Assembly (NCBI GenBank): GCA_046483315.1
Contig: JAWODJ010000057.1
Coordinates: 10,021 to 74,020, forward strand
Direction of reading: 5' to 3'
Source of the DNA: PXAP01 sp046483315
GTDB lineage: Bacteria > Bacteroidota > Bacteroidia > Bacteroidales > PUMT01
Length of the DNA: 64,000 nt
In this document: piece by piece, positions 43,766-51,743 of the stretch
Position numbering within the stretch: the stretch's first letter is position 1
How the letters are laid out: every line of letters begins with the position of its first letter
Notes under the pieces: generated by a model
Told to the model about the DNA's origin: nothing
The model's input: the letters and a program-made list of their open reading frames with translations, nothing else
Database searches by the model: none
Translations under genes and position numbers: made by a program

Positions 43766-45124
43766 TTATTCGTAATATATCCTGTTCTTCTCATTCTCAA
43801 GTTTCCTGAGATATATCCTGTATGCCAGGTTTCCCATGAATGAAAAAGGGAACCGGTTTCTCAAAGCTGTGGTCCGTTTAACAATTGACGAGATCCTGTA
43901 GGTTTTTTTATATGCCTGTCTGAACCCTTCCTCAAGCCGGGACGGTGTCATATTTTTTGGTTTGAAAACAACATGCTGGGTGTCGTAATGCTCCCACCTG
44001 GTGTGCAGCAGGCGTTTTTCCGCCGAAAGGCGATTGAAAGCCTCTGTTCCCGGAAACGGAGTATAAATGGCATAACGGGGGACATCAATTCTCAGTTCGT
44101 TTACCATATCGACAGTGTCTTCAAAGATTGAAAGAGTATCATCATCCGATCCAAAGATAAAACATCCCATAACAATAATATTCTTTGAATGCAGCTTCTG
44201 CACCAGACTTTTATAATGACCGGGCCTGTTAAATCCCTTATGCATGGCTTTCAGGGTGATTGTACTGACGGACTCCAGGCCGATCAGCAAAAAGATACAA
44301 CCACTTTTTGCCATCAGATCAAGCATCTCATCATCATCGGCAATCTTGCTGGTGCAGAGTCCGCCCCATTTTTTTTTCAACGGGGCCAGGGCAGTAAAAA
44401 GTTCCATGGCATAATCCCTGTCTTCGAGCAGGCTGACATCATTAAAAGCAAAACGGCCGGCCCTGATCTTCTTTATCTGATCAATCACTTCTCCAACCGG
44501 CCTGGTATTCCACCTCATTCCCGCAGCGGGAACCGAACAGAAATCACAGGTACCCTTGCACCCGCGGGTGGCAAATACTACGTCGGGATTCATATAAGCA
44601 CTTTTCTTCAGAAAAGAGGTGTCAGGAAGGCTGTAATTTGCCAGGGAAATCTCTTCACCATGGTAATGTCTCTTAAGAGTCCCGTTAACGAAATCCCTGA
44701 GAAGTTCAGGCCATTTTTCCTCTCCGTAGCCGCTGACAATGGCATCGGCATGTTTCACAGCCTCGCCCGGAAGGAGGCTGACATGTACACCGCCAAGGAT
44801 GATCACAGAGCCTTTAGCCCTGAAATGAGCAGCTATCTCGTATGCCCTTGCAGATGTTCCGGTCAGGCAACTTAGGGCAACTATGTCATAATTCTTGTGG
44901 AGCGGGATCTTCTGCACACTCTCATCAACTGCAGTCAGATCTGCATTAATATCGTCGGGTACCAGCGCTGCCAGGGTAGTAAGGGTCAGGGGTGCCTCCC
45001 TGAATGATATATGGTGATTCCAAGGAAGTCTGATCTTATGGATCCGCCCGTCGGGAAGTGCAAGAAGTATTTTCAGTTTCTCTTTCCCGGAACCTGGATT
45101 ATTATAAGGCAGTTCGTTCTTCAT
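43766..45124 (-). CDS. B12-binding-type radical SAM protein (second of two, first gene of the run)
   Basis: A 452-residue paralogue of the next gene. Residues 15-150 form the Rossmann-like N-terminal domain (KILLALPDGRIHKIRLPW, VIILGGVHVSLLPGEAV). The radical SAM cluster motif is C189-x3-C193-x2-C196 (RGCKGTCDFC), followed by FAFNDVSLLED and FLLIGLESVS. The C-terminal helix (PSRLEEGFRQAYKKTYRI) is usual for the family. It heads the run toward 37.3 kb. A TAGATTTG element lies only about ten bases upstream of the ATG, which would make the leader very short. Confidence 0.85.
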   Translation of the reverse strand: MKNELPYNNPGSGKEKLKILLALPDGRIHKIRLPWNHHISFREAPLTLTTLAALVPDDINADLTAVDESVQKIPLHKNYDIVALSCLTGTSARAYEIAAHFRAKGSVIILGGVHVSLLPGEAVKHADAIVSGYGEEKWPELLRDFVNGTLKRHYHGEEISLANYSLPDTSFLKKSAYMNPDVVFATRGCKGTCDFCSVPAAGMRWNTRPVGEVIDQIKKIRAGRFAFNDVSLLEDRDYAMELFTALAPLKKKWGGLCTSKIADDDEMLDLMAKSGCIFLLIGLESVSTITLKAMHKGFNRPGHYKSLVQKLHSKNIIVMGCFIFGSDDDTLSIFEDTVDMVNELRIDVPRYAIYTPFPGTEAFNRLSAEKRLLHTRWEHYDTQHVVFKPKNMTPSRLEEGFRQAYKKTYRISSIVKRTTALRNRFPFSFMGNLAYRIYLRKLENEKNRIYYE

Positions 45125-45490
45125 CTCACTATTGCAAATCTAAATTAAATTAATTACATTTAGTTTTATTTAAGAACCCGAATAACTGTTTATTATCTTA
45201 ATAAGTTAACCTTTTCAGCCAACATATAGTGTGGATGAAAGATTATGTTAATGTGGAATTTATCCACAATGAATTCTGTACGGTAATTTTTAAAACAGCA
45301 GGCTGATTAATATGATGCCATATAAAATGCTACCGGCAAAGCCATAACGCCCGATATGGGTTATCTTTGATATTAACTACCCGGGCAGCTTACATGTTTG
45401 GCATAGTTTTTAAGACTATTAAGTTAAAATGGATAAGGAGTTATACCGGATTTTTATAAATTTTGAATTCTAATCCTAAAACCTGATATT
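45125..45490. other. Divergent intergenic region with a DnaA-box-like inverted repeat
   Basis: No gene is visible in these 366 bases between the divergent radical SAM and DJ-1 genes. The region is AT-rich. It holds TTATCCACA at 45260-45268, paired with TGTGGA at 45252-45257, and a near copy TGTGGATGA at 45230-45238. A second imperfect inverted repeat (ATAAC...GTTAT) lies near 45350. Confidence 0.5.
45135..45142 (-). promoter_or_regulatory. Possible -7 element of the radical SAM operon
   Basis: TAGATTTG on the minus strand matches TAnnTTTG. It ends only ten bases from the ATG at 45124, so the transcript would be almost leaderless. No -33 element is clear. It may be chance. Confidence 0.3.
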
Positions 45491-46156
45491 ATGAAAAAGA
45501 CATTTTTAAAAATGGTCCCCTTGATGGGAATTTTATTAGTGCTGGCCGGATGCCCCGGTTCCGTCGAAGAAGTTGTGGAGATTACAGAGCCTCTGCCAAA
45601 TCCTGACATAGCTGTCCTGGTAACAGAAGGCTTTCATGACGGAGAGGCCTATATGCCTATGGGTTACCTTGTTAATAAGGGTTTTGATGTTACGGTGATA
45701 GGCCCGGAAGCCGGAAGAGTCAAGGCTTACAACAGTGATTTTGAAATAGTTATTGAATGGGCGGTAAGTGATGTCTCGGTTGACAATTTCGATGCCCTGA
45801 TACTGCCCGGAGGGAGAGCTCCTGCAGCATTAAGAGAGGATCCTGAAGTAGTGGCTTTTGTCACTGAATTCTTTGAAACAGGCAAACCTGTGGCAGCAAT
45901 CTGCCACGGTCCCCAGGTACTTGCAACAGCCGGAGTACTTGAAGGAATGACCTGCTCGGGGGTAGGTTCCATCCAGGAGGAGCTTGAAGCTGCCGGGGCG
46001 ACATATCTTGACGAAGCACTGGTAATAGATGATAACCTTATAACCTCCAGGGTGCCCGGTGACCTGGCACTGTTTAGCAAGGCCATAGAAGATGCTGTAA
46101 ATGAATCTTTTGACCCTGAAATTCCAAGGGCAATACCACCACAACCGGGAATGTAA
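45491..46156 (+). CDS. DJ-1/PfpI-family lipoprotein
   Basis: A 221-residue exported lipoprotein: LVLAGC at the end of a hydrophobic leader is a lipobox with the lipidated cysteine at C21. The mature part is a DJ-1/PfpI domain with the reactive cysteine C138 followed by H139 (AAICHGPQVLA) and a conserved acid in GFHDGEAYMP. Cytosolic relatives are deglycase/chaperone-like or glyoxalase III-like; a membrane-anchored form is less usual. It stands alone with a strong terminator after it. Confidence 0.85.
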   Translation: MKKTFLKMVPLMGILLVLAGCPGSVEEVVEITEPLPNPDIAVLVTEGFHDGEAYMPMGYLVNKGFDVTVIGPEAGRVKAYNSDFEIVIEWAVSDVSVDNFDALILPGGRAPAALREDPEVVAFVTEFFETGKPVAAICHGPQVLATAGVLEGMTCSGVGSIQEELEAAGATYLDEALVIDDNLITSRVPGDLALFSKAIEDAVNESFDPEIPRAIPPQPGM

Positions 46157-46200
46157 ACGGAGCAGATTACCGGGGTTAGCATAAATCAGCAAGAATAACT

Positions 46201-46235
46201 GAGCCGGAAGCCTTTTACAGATTCCGGCTTATTTT
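46201..46235 (+). terminator. Rho-independent terminator after the DJ-1 gene
   Basis: AGCCGGAA (46202-46209) pairs perfectly with TTCCGGCT (46222-46229) around a 12-base loop, and TATTTTTG follows. This separates the DJ-1 gene from the glucan/trehalose operon. Confidence 0.8.
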
Positions 46236-46296
46236 TGCAGTGTAAAAAACAAAACTCTCATTAAACATTTTATCCGCTTTGTGGTTCAGGTAATTC

Positions 46297-46304
46297 TATA
46301 TTTG
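46297..46304 (+). promoter_or_regulatory. -7 element of the glucan/trehalose operon
   Basis: TATATTTG matches the Bacteroidota consensus exactly. A TTTG at 46278-46281 is 15 bases upstream, shorter than the usual 19-20. The start near 46311 gives a leader of about 60 bases before glgE. Confidence 0.5.
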
Positions 46305-46369
46305 CACAAAAAAGTATCTGTTTTTCAGGAGTCGTGCATATACAATCCGTTAAAATTCAGTAAATATTA

Positions 46370-48346
46370 ATGCCCCTAATCCAAAACTTTATGAAGCATA
46401 TCAAAGGCAGAGAAAGAGTAATCATAGAAAATGTCTATCCTGAATTAGATTGCGGAAAATATCCCATCAGAAGGGTGGCCGGTGAAAAAGTGAAGGTAAG
46501 CGCAGATGTATTTGCTGACGGGCATAATGAGATCAGGGCAGTGCTGTTGTACAGGAAGAAAGGGAAAAGAAAATGGATTGAAATCCCGATGAAGCATATT
46601 TCAAATGACAGATGGGAAGCTGATTTCAGGGCAGACGAAATGGGGTGGTATGAATATACCATAACAGGCTGGATAGACCACTTTGCAACCTGGCAGAGAG
46701 GTTTTAAGCTTAAATATGAAGCGAACCAGGAAATTGACATTGAGCTGCAGATCGGAGCCGGAATGATGAAGGAAGCAGCCAGACTGGCATCTCCGAAACT
46801 CAGGAAAAAGATCGATAGCTGGGTCACCTTTATCACTGATGTGGAATATAACCCTGCTGCAGCTGCAGCACTGGTACTGGGTGAAGAGGTAAGTAAAACG
46901 ATGTATATTAACGCAGAACGGAGGGATGCCACAGTCTATGAAAAAACCCTGCAGGCTGAAGTGGAGAGGAAGAGGGCACTGTTCAGCAGCTGGTATGAAG
47001 TATTTCCACGATCAACATCATCTGTTCCGGGAAGGCACGGCACTTTCAAAGATGTTGAAAATGTGATCCCACTGATAGCAAAAATGGGATTTGATATATT
47101 ATATTTCCCGCCCATTCATCCTATTGGAATATCCTTCAGGAAAGGAAAGGACAATGCCCCCGTGGCAAAAGCCGGGGAACCGGGCTCTCCATGGGCAATA
47201 GGCAGTAAAGAAGGCGGGCATAAAGCAATCCATCCCGAACTGGGATCACTGGAGGACTTCAGGAATGTAATCAAAAAGGCTGCCGGATATAATATAGAGA
47301 TCGCCCTTGACCTCGCATACCAGTGTTCGCAGGATCACCCCTATGTAAAGGAACATCCCGAATGGTTCAGCTGGCGGCCGGATGGCACGGTACAGTACGC
47401 GGAAAATCCTCCGAAAAAATACCAGGATGTTCTGCCAATGAATTTTGAGAATGATGACTGGCAAAACATGTGGAAGGAATTAAAAAGCATTGCCGATTAC
47501 TGGATAGACCAGGGAGTGAATGTTTTCAGGGTGGATAACCCTCATACCAAATCTTTTGGATTCTGGGAATGGATGATACGCGAAATAAAAAAGAAACATC
47601 CCCAGGTAATATTCATGGCAGAAGCCTTCACCAGGAATAAAGTGATGGACAGGCTGGGAAAAATCGGTTTCACCCAGTCATATACCTATTTTACCTGGAG
47701 AAACAGTCCGCAGGAATTTGTTGACTACCTGAACGAACTCACAAGAACCGAACGAAGAGAGTTTTACAGGCCTAATTTCTGGCCAAATACACCCGATATA
47801 CTGCCGGTTTCGCTTCAACATAAAAATGAAGCTGCATTTATTGCCCGTCTGGTCATGGCAGCAACCCTTTCGTCAAATTACGGCATATACGGCCCTGTGT
47901 TCGAATTTATGCATAATATCCCGCATCCGTTGCGGGAAGAGTATGTCGATAACGAAAAATATGAAATAAACCATTACGACTGGAAAACCATGACACGCAT
48001 GAGAAAACTGATTGCCCTGGTAAACAGCATACGTAAAGAAAACCCCGCCCTGCAGACAACGTGGAACATATATTTTGCAGAAGTGCAAAACGATCAGCTG
48101 CTTTGCTACGGAAAAACAGATGACGAAAAAGAGAACAGGATATTTGTTGTGGTTAACATGGATACAATCAGCACCCAGGGTAGCTGGATAAAGATCCCGT
48201 TAAAAGATATGGGTATTCCTGCCGGCCAGGAGTTCTTATTGCATGATCTGCTTACAGGCAACAGGTTTAAGTGGAGCGGGGAGTGGAATTACGTGGAACT
48301 CAACCCGCAGGTCTTTCCCGTGCATATCTTTAAAATAGAGCAGTAA
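46370..48346 (+). CDS. glgE: Alpha-1,4-glucan:maltose-1-phosphate maltosyltransferase
   Basis: Extends alpha-glucan by transferring maltose from maltose-1-phosphate (GH13_3). The N-terminal beta domain starts VIIENVYPELDCGKYPIRRVAG, a hallmark of GlgE. Catalytic residues by comparison with Streptomyces and Mycobacterium GlgE are D389 (VFRVDNPHTK), E418 (FMAEAF) and D476 (NTPDIL), with the expected spacing of 29 between the first two. At 658 residues it has the usual length. An ATG at 46391 is an alternative start. It is the first gene of the six-gene run and is 38 bases from treS-mak, which makes its substrate. Confidence 0.92.
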   Translation: MPLIQNFMKHIKGRERVIIENVYPELDCGKYPIRRVAGEKVKVSADVFADGHNEIRAVLLYRKKGKRKWIEIPMKHISNDRWEADFRADEMGWYEYTITGWIDHFATWQRGFKLKYEANQEIDIELQIGAGMMKEAARLASPKLRKKIDSWVTFITDVEYNPAAAAALVLGEEVSKTMYINAERRDATVYEKTLQAEVERKRALFSSWYEVFPRSTSSVPGRHGTFKDVENVIPLIAKMGFDILYFPPIHPIGISFRKGKDNAPVAKAGEPGSPWAIGSKEGGHKAIHPELGSLEDFRNVIKKAAGYNIEIALDLAYQCSQDHPYVKEHPEWFSWRPDGTVQYAENPPKKYQDVLPMNFENDDWQNMWKELKSIADYWIDQGVNVFRVDNPHTKSFGFWEWMIREIKKKHPQVIFMAEAFTRNKVMDRLGKIGFTQSYTYFTWRNSPQEFVDYLNELTRTERREFYRPNFWPNTPDILPVSLQHKNEAAFIARLVMAATLSSNYGIYGPVFEFMHNIPHPLREEYVDNEKYEINHYDWKTMTRMRKLIALVNSIRKENPALQTTWNIYFAEVQNDQLLCYGKTDDEKENRIFVVVNMDTISTQGSWIKIPLKDMGIPAGQEFLLHDLLTGNRFKWSGEWNYVELNPQVFPVHIFKIEQ

Positions 48347-48384
48347 TCCGGAATAACAAATTACTAACTCTCAATAATTGTTAA

Positions 48385-51300
48385 ATGGAAAAAACTAAAA
48401 AAACAGCTGTCCTGGATGATCATTTACACTGGTACAAAGATGCAATAATATATGAACTTCATATCAAAGCCTTTTATGACAGCAATTCCGACGGTATCGG
48501 AGATTTTCAGGGTTTGCTTTCGAAGCTTGATTACCTGGAGAATTTAGGAATCACAGCGATATGGCTTTTGCCTTTCTACCCGTCACCGTTAAGGGATGAC
48601 GGGTATGATATTTCAGATTACTACAGCATAAATCCTTCTTACGGAAATATCCGCTCTTTTAAAAGATTCCTTAAGGAGGCCCACAGGAGGAACATAAGAG
48701 TTATAACCGAGCTGGTAATAAACCATACGTCGGACCAGCATCCGTGGTTTCAGCGGGCAAGAAAATCAAAAAAAGGATCGGCATACCGTAATTACTATGT
48801 CTGGAGCGATGAACCGGATAAATACAAAGACGCCAGGATAATATTCAAGGATTTTGAAAACTCAAACTGGACATGGGATAATGTTGCCAATCAATACTAC
48901 TGGCATCGCTTTTATTCACACCAGCCTGATCTTAACTTTGATAACCCTCAGGTACAGAAGGAAATATTTAAGGTACTGGACTTCTGGTTCGATCTTGGAG
49001 TGGATGGTTTTCGCCTGGATGCTGTACCCTACCTTTTTGAGAGAGAACAGACAAACTGTGAAAATCTTCCCGAGACACATGTTTTTCTCAAAAAACTAAG
49101 AACACATGTTGATTCCAAATATACGGGCAAGCTGCTCCTGGCTGAGGCAAATATGTGGCCGGAAGAGTCTGCGGCCTATTTTGGAGATGGCGATGAATGT
49201 CACATGAATTACCATTTTCCGATCATGCCACGCATGTTTATGGCACTGAAAATGGAAGACCGGTACCCCCTGACAGATATTTTTGACCAGACTCCCGAAA
49301 TCCCCGAAACATGCCAGTGGGCAATGTTTCTAAGAAACCATGACGAACTGACCCTCGAAATGGTAACTGATGAGGAGAGGGATTATATGTACAAAGTTTA
49401 CACAAAAGATCCAAAAGCAAGGATAAACCTCGGGATCCGCCACAGGCTGGCACCACTTCTTGATAACAACCGCAGAAAGATAGAGCTTATGAAATACCTG
49501 CTTTTTTCGTTACCGGGCACTCCTGTGCTTTATTATGGTGATGAAATAGGCATGGGTGATAATTACTACCTTGGTGACCGTGATGGTGTGAGGACCCCTA
49601 TGCAATGGACGGCCGACCGCAATGCCGGGTTTTCAAGAGCAAATCCTCAAAAGCTATACCTGCCTGTAATAATCGACCCTGAATATCAGTATGAAGCGGT
49701 AAATGTGGAGACACAACAAAACAATTCTTCATCGCTTTTGTGGTGGATGAAAAGGGTTATGGGAATGAGAAAACAGTATAAAGCTTTCAGCCGCGGAGAT
49801 ATAAGATTCTTGTCACCGACAAATTCCAAGGTACTGGCTTTTTTAAGAATCTATAACGACGAGACTCTGCTTGTCATGGCAAACCTGTCCAGGTACAGCC
49901 AGGCAGTAGAGCTTGACCTGCAGGATTATAAGGAATATACGCCAACCGAGGTTTTTTCCGGTAATAAGTTTCCATCCATAAAAGAGGCTTCATATCTGAT
50001 TACAATGAGCCCCCACGGGTATTACTGGTTTTTGCTTGAGCCACCGGTTGTTCCTGTTGCCGAAATTGATGACACCCAGGTCTCAAAATTGAAAGTGGCT
50101 AAATATGACGATATCTTCAAACCTGCCGGCATCAAAATACTTACAGGCAGGCTGATCAGGAACTACCTCGGAACATGCAGGTGGTTTGGAGGCAAAGCCA
50201 GACAAATAAAGGGCCTGGAAATTACCGAGGTAATTAGTTTTTCCTACCAGCAGGAACAATTCTCATGGCTGATAATTGAGGTAACATACAAAGAGGGATT
50301 ACCCGAGATCTACCAGCTACCTGTAAGCTTTGCCAGTAAAGAATCAGAGTCCGTTCTCAGGGAACAATCGGTCCATGCCATAATAGCCCCTGTAACTGTA
50401 AATAACACCAGGGGAATACTATATGATGCAGTATACAGCAGACTGTTCCGTGAAGCATTGTTCGAATATCTCGGGAAAAGAAAAAAGCTCAAAACAAAGC
50501 ATGGTGAACTGGTATTTTCTGTTAACAAAACTTTTAAAGACGCCCAAAAAGCCGAAGCAGGGGACAGGGAATTTCATGCCAGGGTGCTGAGTGCAGAACA
50601 AAGCAATACATCAATCATTTTTAACCGGAAATATTTCTTTAAATTATACAGGAAACTGGACCGTGTAACTAATCCTGATGTGGAATTATTGCGGTTTCTT
50701 ACCGAAAAAACCAGCTTTAATAATGTACCCCGGTTTATGGGTACCGTTGAACACAGGAATGCAAAGGATTCTCCGATGATTATGGGTATGATGCAGGAGA
50801 TGGTGGAAAACCAGGGTGATGCGTGGGATTATGTAAGTGACGAGCTGAACCGGTATTTTGAAAGGGTATTGTCTTTTCCTGATTTTAAAAATGTTCCGCA
50901 ATATGCTAATGACCCCGTGTACCAGGATTCATTAAACGATATGGATGAAAGTATAAGGGAAGTTTTGGGTATCGCCATATTTGAAAGAATAAGCCTGCTG
51001 GCTCAGCGAACAGCCGAAATGCACCAGGGGCTGGCATCACACCGCGGCGACCCTGATTTTGAACCGGAAGCTTTTTCTCTGCATTATCAGCGATCTTTGT
51101 ACTCGTCACTTCAATCCCTTACAAGAAGCGCCTGCCAGTCCCTCGATAAAAGCATTAAAAACCTCCCTGAGACATTACAGGACGAAGCTGCTGACATACT
51201 TGAAATGAAAAATGACTTACTGAAACGGATGAAAAGGATCTATTCCAGAAAATTCAACTCTTTAAAAATAAGGAACCATGGTGATTTTCATCTGGGACAG

Positions 51301-51729
51301 GTGCTTTTTACGGGAAAAGACTTTATCATCATAGATTTTGAAGGAGAACCTGCACGCACATTCAGCGAAAGGAGACTGAAAAGATCGCCCCTGCGGGATG
51401 TTGCCGGTATGTTAAGGTCATTTCACTATGCCGCCTACAGCGCATTGTTTAAACATATGGCCATAAAACAGGAAGATGTTGATGTACTTGAACAATGGGC
51501 TGAACTGTGGTTTAATCAGGTAAGTGACACATATTTAAGAACCTACATTGAAACTCTCGGTGAAACAAGGCTTATCCCGGAAAATAAGGAAGACCTGAAA
51601 ACAATGCTGGATATCTTTGTCCTGGAGAAAGCCGTATATGAACTGAACTATGAACTGAATAACAGGCCGGACTGGGTATCGATACCCCTGAAAGGCATAA
51701 AAAATATCATGCAATCGAATAATCAATAA
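48385..51729 (+). CDS. treS: Trehalose synthase fused to maltokinase (TreS-Mak)
   Basis: Makes maltose from trehalose and then phosphorylates it, giving the maltose-1-phosphate used by GlgE. The N-terminal GH13 trehalose synthase (about 1-560) has D212 (FRLDAV), E254 (LLAEANMW) and D320 (RNHDELT). The C-terminal maltokinase (about 575-1114) has the kinase-fold motifs HGDFHLGQ (D967) and IIDFEGEP (D984). The junction lies around residues 555-585. TreS-Mak fusions are known in several phyla; both halves keep their catalytic residues. glgB follows after 14 bases. Confidence 0.92.
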   Translation: MEKTKKTAVLDDHLHWYKDAIIYELHIKAFYDSNSDGIGDFQGLLSKLDYLENLGITAIWLLPFYPSPLRDDGYDISDYYSINPSYGNIRSFKRFLKEAHRRNIRVITELVINHTSDQHPWFQRARKSKKGSAYRNYYVWSDEPDKYKDARIIFKDFENSNWTWDNVANQYYWHRFYSHQPDLNFDNPQVQKEIFKVLDFWFDLGVDGFRLDAVPYLFEREQTNCENLPETHVFLKKLRTHVDSKYTGKLLLAEANMWPEESAAYFGDGDECHMNYHFPIMPRMFMALKMEDRYPLTDIFDQTPEIPETCQWAMFLRNHDELTLEMVTDEERDYMYKVYTKDPKARINLGIRHRLAPLLDNNRRKIELMKYLLFSLPGTPVLYYGDEIGMGDNYYLGDRDGVRTPMQWTADRNAGFSRANPQKLYLPVIIDPEYQYEAVNVETQQNNSSSLLWWMKRVMGMRKQYKAFSRGDIRFLSPTNSKVLAFLRIYNDETLLVMANLSRYSQAVELDLQDYKEYTPTEVFSGNKFPSIKEASYLITMSPHGYYWFLLEPPVVPVAEIDDTQVSKLKVAKYDDIFKPAGIKILTGRLIRNYLGTCRWFGGKARQIKGLEITEVISFSYQQEQFSWLIIEVTYKEGLPEIYQLPVSFASKESESVLREQSVHAIIAPVTVNNTRGILYDAVYSRLFREALFEYLGKRKKLKTKHGELVFSVNKTFKDAQKAEAGDREFHARVLSAEQSNTSIIFNRKYFFKLYRKLDRVTNPDVELLRFLTEKTSFNNVPRFMGTVEHRNAKDSPMIMGMMQEMVENQGDAWDYVSDELNRYFERVLSFPDFKNVPQYANDPVYQDSLNDMDESIREVLGIAIFERISLLAQRTAEMHQGLASHRGDPDFEPEAFSLHYQRSLYSSLQSLTRSACQSLDKSIKNLPETLQDEAADILEMKNDLLKRMKRIYSRKFNSLKIRNHGDFHLGQVLFTGKDFIIIDFEGEPARTFSERRLKRSPLRDVAGMLRSFHYAAYSALFKHMAIKQEDVDVLEQWAELWFNQVSDTYLRTYIETLGETRLIPENKEDLKTMLDIFVLEKAVYELNYELNNRPDWVSIPLKGIKNIMQSNNQ

Positions 51730-51743
51730 TAAACGAGGAACCT

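Noticed and set aside
44189..44875. Long frame of 228 codons antisense to the second radical SAM gene
   Set aside because: It lies fully inside a clear gene with intact motifs on the other strand and shows no protein-family features.
45391..45415. Possible sigma-54-type promoter (TTTGGCATAG...) before the DJ-1 gene
   Set aside because: The -24 GG is present but the -12 GC is missing, and no activator gene is near.
45125..45490. Replication origin
   Set aside because: Only one exact and one near DnaA box, with no dnaA, dnaN or gyrase genes nearby.
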